Shown: positions 26,381-35,856, counted from the stretch's first letter. The stretch: 64,000 nucleotides of DNA from Olavius algarvensis Delta 4 endosymbiont (GCA_905176665.1 CAJINA010000119.1:1-64000); one strand, 5' to 3'. Numbers and translations are program-made. Notes: generated by a model not told the origin, from the letters alone.

Positions 26381-27877
26381 ATGAGCGGGTTTACCGAGTA
26401 TGAAAGCTACGATGCACTCGGGCTGGCCGAACTGATCCAAAAGAAAGCGGTGACACCATCCGATCTTTGCGAGGAGGCCATTGCAAGAATCGAAAAATTG
26501 AATCCGCAGCTCAATGCGGTCGTGACAACCATGTACGACCAGGGGCGCGAAACGGCGGCCAAGGCTACGGGCAGCGAACCCTTTAACGGCGTGCCTTTCC
26601 TCCTTAAAGATCTCGTTTTCGACTATGCCGGCGTGCCGACTTCCAAAGGCTGTAAATCGTTTAAAAATGTGGTTGTCGACCATGACAGTGAAATGGTGGC
26701 CCGTTTCAAGCGGGCCGGGGTCGTCATCGTGGGTAAAACCAACACCCCGGAGTTCGGCTTGATGGGCGTCACCGAACCCGAGGTTTTCGGGCCCTGCCGC
26801 AATCCCTGGCATACCGATCACACACCCGGGGGTTCCAGCGGCGGCTCGGCGTCGGCGGTGGCCGCCGGAATCGTGCCCTTTGCCGCCGGCGGTGACGGCG
26901 GCGGCTCTATTCGCATTCCGTCGGCCTGCTGCGGACTCTTTGGCCTCAAACCTGCGCGGGGCCGCAATCCCTCCGGACCGGACCACGGCATTCCCTGGCA
27001 GGGCGCAGTCCAGGACCACGTTATCACGCGATCGGTCCGGGACAGCGCCGCCATGCTCGATAACACCCAGGGGCCGGACCCGGGTGCTCCGTTCATCATC
27101 GATCCGCCGGAAGGAGGTTATCTGGAAGCCCTGAATCAAGATCCCGGGTCGCTCAAGATTGCTTTCAATACCCAGTCCCCTATCGGTACCGCTGTAGATC
27201 CCGAATGTGTCCAGGCCGTTGAAAAAACGGCTAAACTACTGGAAGAACTGGGCCATAACGTGGAGGAAGCGCGGCCGGACATCGATGGGCTGGCCCTGGC
27301 CAAAAGCTATTTGGCCTTATACTTTGCCGAGATGGCGGCGGACATCGATAGCCTGGAGACCGTTCTGGGCCGCAAGGCCGGTCCGGATGATGTGGAACCT
27401 TTGACCTGGACACTCGGGTTGCTGGGGCGCGCTTATTCTTCAGGGTATTTCGTGACTGCCATGCGCGAATGGGCCCTGGCCGGCCGCCGTATGGGAACGT
27501 TTTTCCAATCTTATGATCTGTATCTGACCCCGACTACAGCTTTTCCGCCGGCCCGCATCGGCGAGTTGGCGCCCAAACCGGCCGAGGCGCTGCTGATGAA
27601 AATCGTCAACACCCTACGGGCGGGGTGGCTGCTGAAAGCGTCCGGAATGGTTGACCAGCTGGCGGAGCGCAGTTTAGAGAGAACCCCGTTTACCCAGCTG
27701 GCCAATTTAAGCGGCCTGCCGGCCATGTCCGTGCCGCTGCATTGGACCCTGGATGGTCTGCCCTGCGGTAGCCAGTTTATCGGTCCATTCGGAGATGAAA
27801 CAACCTTGCTCCAGCTGGCCGCCCAGCTTGAAAAGGCAAAGCCGTGGTTTGATAAACGACCGCCGTTGTCGGCCTGA
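26381..27877 (+). CDS. amidase-signature hydrolase (6-aminohexanoate-cyclic-dimer hydrolase-like)
   Basis: Amidase-signature enzyme of 498 residues that hydrolyses C-N amide bonds. The Ser-cisSer-Lys triad is visible: Lys76 in [11 protein letters not shown], cis-Ser near 152 in [10 protein letters not shown], and nucleophile Ser176 in [25 protein letters not shown]. The Cys residue just after the nucleophile and the GRNPSGP segment resemble nylon-oligomer hydrolase NylA and its relatives, so a general linear or cyclic amide substrate is likely. Not a GatA: no gatB/C nearby. AAGGAG precedes the ATG. The universal stress gene follows by about 46 bases. Confidence 0.88.
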   Translation: MSGFTEYESYDALGLAELIQKKAVTPSDLCEEAIARIEKLNPQLNAVVTTMYDQGRETAAKATGSEPFNGVPFLLKDLVFDYAGVPTSKGCKSFKNVVVDHDSEMVARFKRAGVVIVGKTNTPEFGLMGVTEPEVFGPCRNPWHTDHTPGGSSGGSASAVAAGIVPFAAGGDGGGSIRIPSACCGLFGLKPARGRNPSGPDHGIPWQGAVQDHVITRSVRDSAAMLDNTQGPDPGAPFIIDPPEGGYLEALNQDPGSLKIAFNTQSPIGTAVDPECVQAVEKTAKLLEELGHNVEEARPDIDGLALAKSYLALYFAEMAADIDSLETVLGRKAGPDDVEPLTWTLGLLGRAYSSGYFVTAMREWALAGRRMGTFFQSYDLYLTPTTAFPPARIGELAPKPAEALLMKIVNTLRAGWLLKASGMVDQLAERSLERTPFTQLANLSGLPAMSVPLHWTLDGLPCGSQFIGPFGDETTLLQLAAQLEKAKPWFDKRPPLSA

Positions 27878-27923
27878 TCTTTACAGTTGATGATCGTTGG
27901 CAAACAAACACAAGGAGAGCATC

Positions 27924-28316
27924 ATGAAAATTCTGGTGGGCTACGACCATTCCGGCGTCTCCGAAGCACTTTTAAACCTGGCCCGTGAACATGCCCTGGC
28001 ATTTAAAGCCGAAATCTGCTTGATGACTTCATTGGAGCAGGGTTCAACCCTGAAAAATGAGGACGTCCAACGGGCCGAAAGCAGGCTGGATAGAGCCATG
28101 GCCCTCTACAAGGCCGATGGTATTGCCTGCGAAACCAAAGTGTCGGTAAGTTACCTGGGTGCCGGGGAAGATCTGGTCAAGTACGCCGTTGAGAATGCAA
28201 TGGATGAAATTATCATCGGGGTAAAGAGAAGGTCGAAAGTCGGCAAATTGATGTTCGGCTCCAACGCGCAATATGTTATCTTGAAAGCGCCTTGCCCGGT
28301 CGTATCCGTTAAATGA
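27924..28316 (+). CDS. universal stress protein (UspA family)
   Basis: A 130-residue single-domain Usp: MKILVGYDHSGVSEALLNLA at the N-terminus, an EIIIGVKRRSKVGKLMFGS segment that carries the G-x2-G-x9-G(S/T)-like nucleotide loop, and the final VILKAPCPVVSVK strand. Such proteins bind ATP and act under stress. AAGGAGAG lies before the ATG at 27924. The protein is probably co-transcribed with the amidase, ending at a hairpin at 28532. Confidence 0.9.
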   Translation: MKILVGYDHSGVSEALLNLAREHALAFKAEICLMTSLEQGSTLKNEDVQRAESRLDRAMALYKADGIACETKVSVSYLGAGEDLVKYAVENAMDEIIIGVKRRSKVGKLMFGSNAQYVILKAPCPVVSVK

Positions 28317-28531
28317 GGTTCAGGAGACCCGGCCCGGACCCCATAAGCTGAAACAACCAGACCTACGTAGACAGTTGGCTCCAAAAAATAATAAGAATCA
28401 GGGCGTTAAAGAAGGATCGCTGCGTATCTGCATGGGAAGCCTTGACAGGCTGAAATCGATACCTAGTCTTAAGTGGAGAGGAGTTCAGATCCATCCCACC
28501 TCCTTTATGCTCTGAATTTCTCTTGTTCACG

Positions 28532-28570
28532 GGGTGGTTCCTGCCAGGGAACCGCCCTTAATGATTTTTG
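28532..28570 (+). terminator. hairpin terminator
   Basis: GGGTGGTTCC (28532-28541) and GGAACCGCCC (28548-28557) form a 10-bp stem (one G-T pair) with a 6-base loop, followed by TTAATGATTTTT. It lies 215 bases beyond the universal stress gene and before the DUF362 gene. The rest of 28317-28654 holds nothing I recognise. Confidence 0.55.
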
Positions 28571-28654
28571 GGACTATCTTTCGAAATCAAATATGTGATA
28601 TTACAGGTTCATAGCTTCTTTTGACCCCCGTAGCGCTCTCAGCCTGGAGGCAAT

Positions 28655-29722
28655 ATGCATCTCGTAATGATACACCCGGCGACCTATGATAATTGCCGGG
28701 CCGCCGTGGAGCGGGCCTTCGAACTTTTTCCGCAGGACCTGACCGGAAAAAAGGTGGTCATCAAGCCCAATGTCCTGCGGGCGTCCACCGCCGATGAACA
28801 CATCGTGACCCACCCGGCGGTCCTGCGGGCGGTGGTGGCGGCTGTCGAGCAGAGAGCCCCCCAGGAGATCGTGGTGGGTGACAATCCGGGGCTATTCAGT
28901 TACGGTGACAACGAAAGCACCTTCGAGAAGACCGGACTGATGGCCGCGGCCGGGAAATATTATCGCAATCTGGGCGACTCGCCCCGACCGATAGCCTTCC
29001 TGCCTGAGCTCATTCCCGAAGTAGGCGTCTCCCGGGAAATATTGGACACGGATATCCTCATCAGCTTACCCAAGTTCAAATCCCACGGTCTCACAGTAAT
29101 GACCGGGGCCATCAAAAACAGCTATGGTATCCTGCCCGGTGCCCAGAAAGCCCGGCTGCACCGTATGGCCGGCACTCCGGAGCGCTTTCACGAGTTGATC
29201 GTAGACGTGTTTCGCCTGCGCATTCCGGACTTGTTTATCCTGGATGCGGTGGTGGGGATGGAGGGCAACGGACCGGCCTCACCGGATTTGAGGGAGATCG
29301 GGCTGGTCCTGGCCGCCGACAATGCCGTGGCCCTGGACGGCGTCGTGGCGCGCATGATGGGCTTAGAACCGGGCCGCCTACGCTTTCTGCAAAAGGCCAG
29401 GGAGCTGGGGCTGGGGGATTTTGACGAACAAAAAATCAGCCTGGACGGTGAGTTGCGGATTATCCCGGATTTCAAAGTGCCGCCTTTGGGGGGCGAGGCC
29501 ATTGCCTGTAATGAAGCCGTTCAGGAGATTATCAAGGGCCGAACCCGGGTCCGGCCGGCTGCTGATCCAGACCTGTGTACGGCCTGCGGCCTCTGCGTGG
29601 AGCACTGCCCGGTAGAGGCCATCACCATGGAGGCAGATCTGCCCGTGGCGGATGCCGAAACCTGCATCACCTGCTTTTGCTGCCAGGAGATTTGTCCCGA
29701 CAAGGCCATGACCCTCGATTGA
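28655..29722 (+). CDS. DUF362 protein with C-terminal 2[4Fe-4S] ferredoxin
   Basis: A 355-residue iron-sulfur protein. The N-terminal DUF362 domain (GKKVVIKPNVLRAS, IVVGDNPGLFSYGD, LISLPKFKSHGLTVMTGAIKNSYGILPG, LFILDAVVGMEGNGP) is followed by two C-x2-C-x2-C-x3-C cluster motifs at the end (CTACGLCVEHCPVEA and CITCFCCQEICPDKA). Common in strict anaerobes; the reaction is not settled. No signal peptide. GGAGG precedes the ATG. Confidence 0.9.
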   Translation: MHLVMIHPATYDNCRAAVERAFELFPQDLTGKKVVIKPNVLRASTADEHIVTHPAVLRAVVAAVEQRAPQEIVVGDNPGLFSYGDNESTFEKTGLMAAAGKYYRNLGDSPRPIAFLPELIPEVGVSREILDTDILISLPKFKSHGLTVMTGAIKNSYGILPGAQKARLHRMAGTPERFHELIVDVFRLRIPDLFILDAVVGMEGNGPASPDLREIGLVLAADNAVALDGVVARMMGLEPGRLRFLQKARELGLGDFDEQKISLDGELRIIPDFKVPPLGGEAIACNEAVQEIIKGRTRVRPAADPDLCTACGLCVEHCPVEAITMEADLPVADAETCITCFCCQEICPDKAMTLD

Positions 29723-29778
29723 TGCGCGGTGTTGAAAAAGATATGATGGGTTAAAATCCATTAACGCCAGGAGATCCA

Positions 29779-30855
29779 ATGCCAATGATTAGACTCTCCC
29801 TGATCGTACTTATTCTGGTTTTCATCGCTCTGCCTTGCCAGGCTAAGATCTATAAATATAAAAAAAACGGGGTCTGGGTTTTTACGGACTCACCCCCCAA
29901 GGATGAGGTTGGGCAAAGTGAAACCATGGAAGAGAGCGGCCGGCCGGTCCCGCGCACAAAATCCGGCCGCACCCTGCTGCTTAAGGACTACCCCCGGCGG
30001 TCGCCGGTTGAAGCGGCCACGGCGGCCACCGTGGCCGTGAAAGGGGGCTTGGGTTACGGCAGCGGTTTTTTCGTTTCAACGGATGGCTATATACTCACGA
30101 ACAAGCATGTTATTCGAACCACTAAAAGCCAGGAAAAGCAGGAAAGCCAGGTGTTCAACATGGTGGATGACCGCATCGTAACCCTGCAGCGGCAGTTCAC
30201 CGCAGAGAAAGCCAAGCTGGACAGTTACGCGGCCGATTTAAAGCAGCTGAAAAGCCTGGCGGATCGTGAGCGGGACAGTGCGCGGAAGCGGTCTTACAAA
30301 GCGGAATATGCCTACCGGCTCAAAAAATATGAAACCTGGAAAACAGACTACAATCGGCGGCGTAAAAAATTCGATGCCCAGGAACGGGAGTACCACTTCA
30401 AGCGAGCGGATTACAGATATAAAAAATCCGTGGCCAATCTTTCCAAGAGCTTTGCCATCATCCTGGCGGACAAGACCGAATTGAATGTCCGCCTGGTGGC
30501 GACCAGTCCAACCCATGACCTGGCCCTGTTGAAACTGGACGGTTACAAAACACCGGCCCTGCAAACGTTTAATTCGCGTGCGCTGGTTCCCGGCGGGCCG
30601 CTATACGCCGTCGGTAGCCCGGCCCGGCTGAACAACTCGGTCACAGCGGGTATTTTTTCCGGATATGAAAAGGGCTTTGTTCAGACGAACGCCCAGATCT
30701 ATCCGGGCAACAGCGGTGGCCCCCTGGTTACCCAGGCCGGGCGAGTGGTGGGCATCAATACCTTTAAACAACTCACGCGCAAATACGAGGGCCTGGGATT
30801 TGCCATTCCCATCGAACGGGCCTACCGGGAGTTCAGCCGCTACCTGAAGCAATGA
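29779..30855 (+). CDS. secreted trypsin-like protease with DUF4124 and coiled-coil insert
   Basis: A 358-residue exported serine protease. Order: signal peptide (1-22, cleaving near CQA), DUF4124-like segment (KIYKYKKNGVWVFTDSPP, 23-40), then an S1 protease split by an insert. Catalytic His110 (LTNKHVIR), Asp247 (SPTHDLALLKL), and Ser312 (YPGNSGGPLV) are all intact. Between His and Asp lies about 100 charged residues (118-222), rich in Lys, Arg, Glu and Tyr, that look like a coiled coil. No PDZ domain. CAGGAGA lies before the ATG. Confidence 0.85.
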   Translation: MPMIRLSLIVLILVFIALPCQAKIYKYKKNGVWVFTDSPPKDEVGQSETMEESGRPVPRTKSGRTLLLKDYPRRSPVEAATAATVAVKGGLGYGSGFFVSTDGYILTNKHVIRTTKSQEKQESQVFNMVDDRIVTLQRQFTAEKAKLDSYAADLKQLKSLADRERDSARKRSYKAEYAYRLKKYETWKTDYNRRRKKFDAQEREYHFKRADYRYKKSVANLSKSFAIILADKTELNVRLVATSPTHDLALLKLDGYKTPALQTFNSRALVPGGPLYAVGSPARLNNSVTAGIFSGYEKGFVQTNAQIYPGNSGGPLVTQAGRVVGINTFKQLTRKYEGLGFAIPIERAYREFSRYLKQ

Positions 30856-31367
30856 CCGCGGCCGGCGGGTGCTGACTATTCTTAAATTCTTGTAGTGCCT
30901 GCCGGCGTTATCTATACCTTTGCACACGTCTATCGTTGGGACAGACGATCTTTTTGAGCATTGGTAAAATTACTTCGTTCTGAGATCATTGCTTTGCACC
31001 GTTGCAGTGTCTGCAAACAAGGATAGGGGCAATGCCTTTAGTGTGGCAGTTGTTCTCTGTGTATATAGTTGCAACGGGAAACCACCAGACTAACTGAGTT
31101 GTGCTTTTGGGAAGACCGATCAGTTTGCAGCCTTTTCTTGACAAACTGTTTTTTTTGCTAAAGTATTGTATCTAAAAGGGAATTGGAGTATACCCGAATC
31201 CGGCAGTATATTTTTTCTTCCAGGAATCATGAACGGCTGCACTCCGGCGAAAGGTGATACCTGGTGCGGATGACGGGCAGACAGCTTACAATTTCACAAT
31301 AAACCATCCGGGGCAGGGTAGAGGGTGCCCCCACCGGTGATGCAAAATGACCTGAGGCAGCGATACC
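30856..31367. other. intergenic region with possible promoter
   Basis: No gene seen. A TTGACA at 31138-31143 lies in CCTTTTCTTGACA, the same context as the promoter-like TTCTTGACC near 18475; a TATTGT box at 31164-31169 has too long a spacing (20), so the promoter of the paralogue pair is only suggested. Confidence 0.35.
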
Positions 31368-32288
31368 ATGACCATGCCGCTGGAAATCATCCAGGAAATT
31401 CAGAAGCGGTTGCTGGAAATTGAGACTTACCGCTCCCACCAACTGTACAAGGAGGCGCACACTCGCTGTCGAGAATTGCTGGGATTTATCGAGAGAACCC
31501 CGGCGGTTACCCGCAAGCAGGCCTTTCTGGTGAAACTTACCAAGAAGCTCGAGCAGATCGACGATGAATTGAAAGCCTTCTCTGAATATTCCAAAACAGC
31601 GAAGATGACCCCGAAAGAACGGGAACTGGTCCGAAAGTTGTTCACCACCGGCAAGGGCACAAAAGCATCGGACGCGTTCGAGGAGGCCACGGCGCTGCTG
31701 GTCTTCGGCCAGCGGGCCGAGGCCATAAAAGCATACCAGGCCCTGCTCACAGACGCCACCCACCGGATCGCAGCGGCCAAGAGCATCGTTCGCTGCCTCT
31801 TGGGAGACGGTCAGGTTCAGGCGGCCGTCAACGAGTACCTGGCGTGGTTGAAGACCGATGGGTTGCCCCCCAAGGAATTGGATTCCGTACGCGTTTTTCT
31901 GCAGGCCGTTCTGACCAAAAAAGGCTACCGCCAGCAGCTGCCCGAACCGATGATTATCGAAGAAATCGAGGCGGAGCCGGGACCAGAAGAAGGCGAGGGG
32001 GATCTGATCTCGATTCAGCTGCCGTATGTGGACAAGCGTTTTCGCAAGAACAAGGTCCTCCTGGACGTCAATTTCCAGAGCGGGAGCATGATCAATTGTA
32101 TCCTTCCCAAATCCAAGCAAAACCTCGTTGGCTTTTTCAGGCCGGGATCGATTTTTCATAACGTCCGGATCAATGGTACCAATAGCGCGATCAATGCTTC
32201 CATCCGGCTGGCGGAAGTGAGTAAAATTACTGAAGGACAACAGGCCGGGAGCACCACTATCACCATGGAGGTCATTGAGGAGCGTTGA
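31368..32288 (+). CDS. unknown protein, tandem paralogue 1
   Basis: A 306-residue cytoplasmic protein of a family I do not recognise. Residues 1-190 are helical with a repeat-like rhythm (EAHTRCRELLGFIERTP, EATALLVFGQRAEAIKAYQ, AAKSIVRCLLGDGQVQAAVNEYLAWL), recalling TPR-type scaffolds. After an acidic linker (EEIEAEPGPEEGEGD) a beta-rich domain of about 95 residues follows (VLLDVNFQSGSMINCILPK, then RPGSIFHNVRINGTN). The start is supported by alignment with the neighbour, which begins at the matching residue. A 22-bp perfect palindrome follows the stop. Confidence 0.75.
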   Translation: MTMPLEIIQEIQKRLLEIETYRSHQLYKEAHTRCRELLGFIERTPAVTRKQAFLVKLTKKLEQIDDELKAFSEYSKTAKMTPKERELVRKLFTTGKGTKASDAFEEATALLVFGQRAEAIKAYQALLTDATHRIAAAKSIVRCLLGDGQVQAAVNEYLAWLKTDGLPPKELDSVRVFLQAVLTKKGYRQQLPEPMIIEEIEAEPGPEEGEGDLISIQLPYVDKRFRKNKVLLDVNFQSGSMINCILPKSKQNLVGFFRPGSIFHNVRINGTNSAINASIRLAEVSKITEGQQAGSTTITMEVIEER

Positions 32289-32310
32289 GCCGGAAAGCAT
32301 GCTTTCCGGC
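32289..32310. terminator. 22-bp perfect palindrome between paralogous genes
   Basis: Two perfect 11-bp halves (GCCGGAAAGCA and its complement) begin on the base after the stop codon at 32288. Transcribed, it folds into a tight hairpin followed, some 20 bases on, by TTTCTGGTTTTATTT. It could attenuate transcription from the first to the second paralogue, or be a binding site. Confidence 0.5.
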
Positions 32311-32426
32311 CGGCAGACCGTTTCTGGTTTTATTTAGGGGTGAAGCGCACCAGGTGTTCCATAATTTAAGCAGACATCCTGTATCCCGGCCAAGCGATTC
32401 ACTAGACGACCCAAGGCAGTTCCATC

Positions 32427-33347
32427 ATGACCGTACCCGCCAAAATTCGCCAGGAGATCCAGAAGCGGCTGCAGGAAATCGAGGCTTACCGGGCCCACTC
32501 GCTGTACAAGGAAGCCCGCGTCCGCTGTCAGGAATTGGCAGCCTTCATCAAAAAGTCCCCTGATATTCCCAACAAAGAAAAATTAATGGGGCAACTGGTG
32601 AACAAGGTCAAAAAAATCGACGCTGAGCTGAAGACATTCGATGACTTTTCCTCAAACGTCGAGATGTCATCCCGCGAGCAGACAGTTGTAAAGAAGTTGT
32701 TCACGTCCGGCAAAAAGGGCGGTGCCAAGACCGCCTTCGAAACCGCCACGGCATTGTTGGTGTTTGGACAGTGGGCCCCGGCCTTGGAAGCGCTGCGGGA
32801 ACTGCTCGGTGATGACACCCACCGGGTTGAGGCCGCAAAGAGCATCATGCGATGCCACCTCGGGGCCCGGCAATACCAGGCCGCAGTCAACGATTACCTG
32901 GCGTGGTTCAAGGACGACAGTTTTCCCGGCCCGGCTCTGGATTCGGTGCGGGCCTTTCTCCAGGCCGCCCTCGAAAAAAAGGGCTTCAAACAAAAACTCC
33001 CGGTTCCCATCATCATGGAAGAGAGCCAGGCGCTGGAGGAAATGGACACCGGGCCGGAGGATTTCCTTTCGATCGTCATTACCTACGAAGCCGGCCGCCG
33101 GGAGAAAAAAGAGGTTGTCCTGGATGTCAACTTTCAAAGCCGGGTACGGATTAACTGCATCGTACCCAGGACAGAAGGCGTTCTGCTTGATTTTTTAAAA
33201 CCGGGAATCGTCATCCCGAACGTTCAGCCCAACGGGGTCGACATGATCACCTTCAGCTCGGTGCGCCTGAAGGAGGTCAGCCAAATCCGGGTGGAGCGCT
33301 ACGCCGGCGATACCACCATTACCTTGCAGGTCCTCGATGACGACTGA
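32427..33347 (+). CDS. unknown protein, tandem paralogue 2
   Basis: A 306-residue protein, exactly the same length as the upstream paralogue, clearly homologous throughout (QEIQKRLQEIEAYRAHSLYKEARVRCQEL, ETATALLVFGQWAPALEALR, VNDYLAWFKDD, VLDVNFQSRVRINCIVPR, LKPGIVIPNVQPNGVD). Helical repeat-like N-terminal two thirds, acidic linker (EESQALEEMDTGPED) and a beta domain. A tandem duplication with marked divergence, which suggests two distinct roles or a heteromer. Function unknown. A lipoprotein gene follows by 55 bases. Confidence 0.75.
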   Translation: MTVPAKIRQEIQKRLQEIEAYRAHSLYKEARVRCQELAAFIKKSPDIPNKEKLMGQLVNKVKKIDAELKTFDDFSSNVEMSSREQTVVKKLFTSGKKGGAKTAFETATALLVFGQWAPALEALRELLGDDTHRVEAAKSIMRCHLGARQYQAAVNDYLAWFKDDSFPGPALDSVRAFLQAALEKKGFKQKLPVPIIMEESQALEEMDTGPEDFLSIVITYEAGRREKKEVVLDVNFQSRVRINCIVPRTEGVLLDFLKPGIVIPNVQPNGVDMITFSSVRLKEVSQIRVERYAGDTTITLQVLDDD

Positions 33348-33402
33348 CTCCCCGTGTGTTTCAGACGGGAAACCTTGAGAGCCGGATCCCCTGGAGATCA
33401 AA

Positions 33403-34029
33403 ATGAAGAAATATTTGCTGCTTGTTGCGGCTATCGCGATTTTTCTGCCGGCCTGCTGCCCCATGGTGTCCGTCCATCCGCTCTCCGAACCGGATGGTTT
33501 GGATGATCGGCTTTTCGGCGTCTGGCGGCCGGTGTCCCCGGAGGGCGAACGGGTCTACCTGCATGTCGGCAAGGAATCCGACACCATCATGGTGGCCCTG
33601 AGTGTTGAACACCTGGACGCTGGCCGGCTCGATACGGCCCGCATGCCTTTCTTTTTAACCCGCGCGAAGAAAAATGATTACTGGAATATCCGTTACGAAG
33701 ATGTCGAGGACAATCTGGCCAAAGGCTATGCCGGGTTCTTCTTTATGAAATACACCTTCCCAGATGACGACACCCTGCTGGTGTATCAGCTCGATCGCAA
33801 AGCTGTCATCAATGCCATCAAGACGGGGAAATTGAAGGGCCAGATTACCTATAAAGCCCAAAAGACCTCCCCAGCGGCGCAGCTTAAAACGCTCCCGGCC
33901 AAAAAGAACGTCGATTGTGTCACTATCACGGAAGAATCTATGAGCTTGCTCAAATTCATAGAAGCCGGCGACAGCCACGCCTTGTTTCCGGAACCCATGC
34001 GGTTTGTGCGGACCCAATCGCAGCAGTAA
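33403..34029 (+). CDS. lipoprotein of unknown function
   Basis: A 208-residue protein with a lipoprotein signal (MKKYLLLVAAIAIFLPACC); the lipobox LPAC predicts lipidation of the first Cys of the CC pair. The start of the mature part (MVSVHPLSEPDGLDDRLFGVW) is reminiscent of lipoproteins with a VHPLS-LGxW opening that often stay anchored to the outer membrane. GGAGA precedes the ATG. Follows the paralogue pair and may be part of their transcript. Confidence 0.75.
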   Translation: MKKYLLLVAAIAIFLPACCPMVSVHPLSEPDGLDDRLFGVWRPVSPEGERVYLHVGKESDTIMVALSVEHLDAGRLDTARMPFFLTRAKKNDYWNIRYEDVEDNLAKGYAGFFFMKYTFPDDDTLLVYQLDRKAVINAIKTGKLKGQITYKAQKTSPAAQLKTLPAKKNVDCVTITEESMSLLKFIEAGDSHALFPEPMRFVRTQSQQ

Positions 34030-34189
34030 TTGCATATACGTCAGGTCTGATAGCGGTCCTTGCAGGAGTGGGTCGCTACACAGCTCAGACTATGTTCTGC
34101 ACAAAGTTGGTTGCCTTTGGCGCATCCGGGCTTTTGCCCCGAGTTGAGCGGGGCACCCAGCACGGCTACCAATCAGAAGCCTGTTACAA

Positions 34190-34483
34190 TCAATCGTGGT
34201 CCTTCAGGCCATGAGCTTCCTTGAAGGCATGCCACTCGTCGTGATCGATCTGATTGTCCCCGTTACCGTCGATGGCCTTGAAAACCTTGGTTTCGGCATG
34301 GGGAAAAAAAGCTTTAAATTCATCCCAGTTCACCAGGTCATCGCCATTGGCATCCATATCGCCAAAGTGGGCTTTGAAGGTTTTTGGATCGGGCATGGGT
34401 GTTTTGTGGTAGGAAGTTTTCCCGGCACAGGCGGCCAGCAACACCAGCAGGGCCAGGGCGGTCAACAGCGCTGTTTTTTTCAT
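34190..34483 (-). CDS. EF-hand calcium-binding lipoprotein
   Basis: A 97-residue lipoprotein (lipobox LAAC after a signal MKKTALLTALALLVLLAA). Two canonical EF-hand loops follow: DMDANGDDLVNWDEF and AIDGNGDNQIDHDEW, each with Asp at 1, 3, 5 and Glu at 12, so calcium binding is likely. GGAGATGG lies before the ATG. On the strand opposite to both neighbours. Probably in the periplasm, perhaps as a calcium buffer or sensor. Confidence 0.85.
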   Translation of the reverse strand: MKKTALLTALALLVLLAACAGKTSYHKTPMPDPKTFKAHFGDMDANGDDLVNWDEFKAFFPHAETKVFKAIDGNGDNQIDHDEWHAFKEAHGLKDHD

Positions 34484-34906
34484 ATCTTCACCATCTCCAT
34501 ATGCAGGTTCAATAACAGTGTCTTAAGCTAAAGCGAGCACCGCTGATGTCAAGCATAGCGACCCGGGGCCAGCGTAAGTTTCAAAGGCCGAAGGCTTCGA
34601 GCGGCAATAGTTAAGTTTTCGGCGGCAGCAGTTACCGTAGAATATTGGGCGGGATGACCGAAGTGCCCGAGAGCGTTATCGAAATAGCGGCCGTGTTCGT
34701 AAGAGTTCAGCCAGACATAAGATTTGTGAGATGCCGGTCCCGCCGCCGGGCCTACGGCCAAGAGCGCCCGGTATTGCGCCGCCGTCAAAATGATCTCACC
34801 GGTGGGGGCACCATTGACAACCAGCGACCGTCACTTTACCTTTCAACATACAGCGCGACCGGATTAGCCGGCCTGCGCAGAGGGCGCCGACACCCGGGAG
34901 GTAAAT
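34484..34906. other. intergenic region with an unsupported open frame
   Basis: A minus-strand open frame at 34549-34788 (starting TTG; continuing open upstream to about 34828) encodes a fragment with TAAQYRALLAVGPAAGPASH and RYFDNALGHFGHPAQYS. It has protein-like composition but no ribosome binding site or recognised family; I list it as a possible gene remnant only. Otherwise nothing seen. Confidence 0.3.
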
Positions 34907-35815
34907 ATGCCAACGCAAGCGATATCAGCCGACTTTCCCTATGAATCCAGGTTTCTCAACGTGCACGGATCGCAGATGCACTACATAGACGAAGGTCGGG
35001 GAGAGCCTATTTTGTTTCTCCACGGTAACCCCACGTCATCTTACCTGTGGCGGAACATAGTGCCGCATCTGACACCCCTGGGGCGCTGTATCGCTGCCGA
35101 CCTGATCGGCATGGGCCGCTCGGAAAAACCAAAGCTGCCGTACCGCTTTTTCGATCACGCTAAATACATCGAAGGTTTTATCGCTGCGCTCGATCTGAAA
35201 AACATCACCCTGGTGATCCATGACTGGGGGTCGGCGCTGGGGTTTCATTATGCGATGCGGCATCCTGACAACATCAAGGGCATCGCCTTCATGGAAGCAA
35301 TCATAAAGCCGTTTTCCTGGGAAGGCTTTTCTAAAGAGTACAGGCTGGGTTTCAAATTGATGCGCACGCCGGTTATCGGATGGTTCATGGTCAGTGTCAT
35401 GAACGGCTTTATCAAAGGGATGCTGCCCAAGACGATTGTCAGAAAGCTGACCCCGGAAGAAATGGCGGTTTATGCGGCCCCCTATCAGACGATCGGCAGC
35501 CGCAAACCGCTGCGGGTATGGCCTTGTGAAATTCCGATCGATGGGCAACCAGCGGATGTGGATCAGGCGGTTCGCGAATACAACCGCAAACTCCAGAAAA
35601 GCGACTTGCCGAAACTGCTGCTCTATGCCCGGCCGGGGGCCATCATTGATGAACAGGAGGTTTCCTGGTGCCGACAAAACCTCAACAATCTGGTTGCCGT
35701 CGATGTCGGCCGGGGCATCCATTTTATTCAAGAAGACAACCCGCACGATATCGGTGCCGCCGTGGCGACGTGGTACAAGGGCCTGGAGCAGACCGAAACA
35801 CTTGGAAACCGTTAA
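34907..35815 (+). CDS. dhaA: haloalkane dehalogenase
   Basis: Alpha/beta-hydrolase of 302 residues that replaces a halogen on an alkane with hydroxyl, releasing halide. All hallmark residues of subfamily II are present and even numbered as in Rhodococcus DhaA: Asn41 in HGNPTSSYLWRN and Trp107 in IHDWGSALGFHYA bind halide, Asp106 is the nucleophile, Glu130 in FME supports catalysis, and His272 in GRGIHFIQEDNP is the base. Nothing suggests a signal peptide. GGGAGG lies before the ATG. Followed 41 bases later by a small unknown gene. Confidence 0.93.
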   Translation: MPTQAISADFPYESRFLNVHGSQMHYIDEGRGEPILFLHGNPTSSYLWRNIVPHLTPLGRCIAADLIGMGRSEKPKLPYRFFDHAKYIEGFIAALDLKNITLVIHDWGSALGFHYAMRHPDNIKGIAFMEAIIKPFSWEGFSKEYRLGFKLMRTPVIGWFMVSVMNGFIKGMLPKTIVRKLTPEEMAVYAAPYQTIGSRKPLRVWPCEIPIDGQPADVDQAVREYNRKLQKSDLPKLLLYARPGAIIDEQEVSWCRQNLNNLVAVDVGRGIHFIQEDNPHDIGAAVATWYKGLEQTETLGNR

Positions 35816-35856
35816 CCGGCGACAAGCCGTATTCAGTTTGAAAAGGAGATCTTAAC

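Noticed and set aside
28430..28513. 27-codon frame starting ATG in the gap before the DUF362 gene
   Set aside because: No ribosome binding site at proper spacing and no conserved feature.
31227..32300. Open frame of 357 codons on the minus strand
   Set aside because: Antisense to the first of the tandem paralogues, which is supported by homology to its neighbour and by conserved start position.
34549..34788. Minus-strand frame with protein-like composition
   Set aside because: No ribosome binding site, TTG start, no family recognised; kept only as a possible remnant in the intergenic entry.
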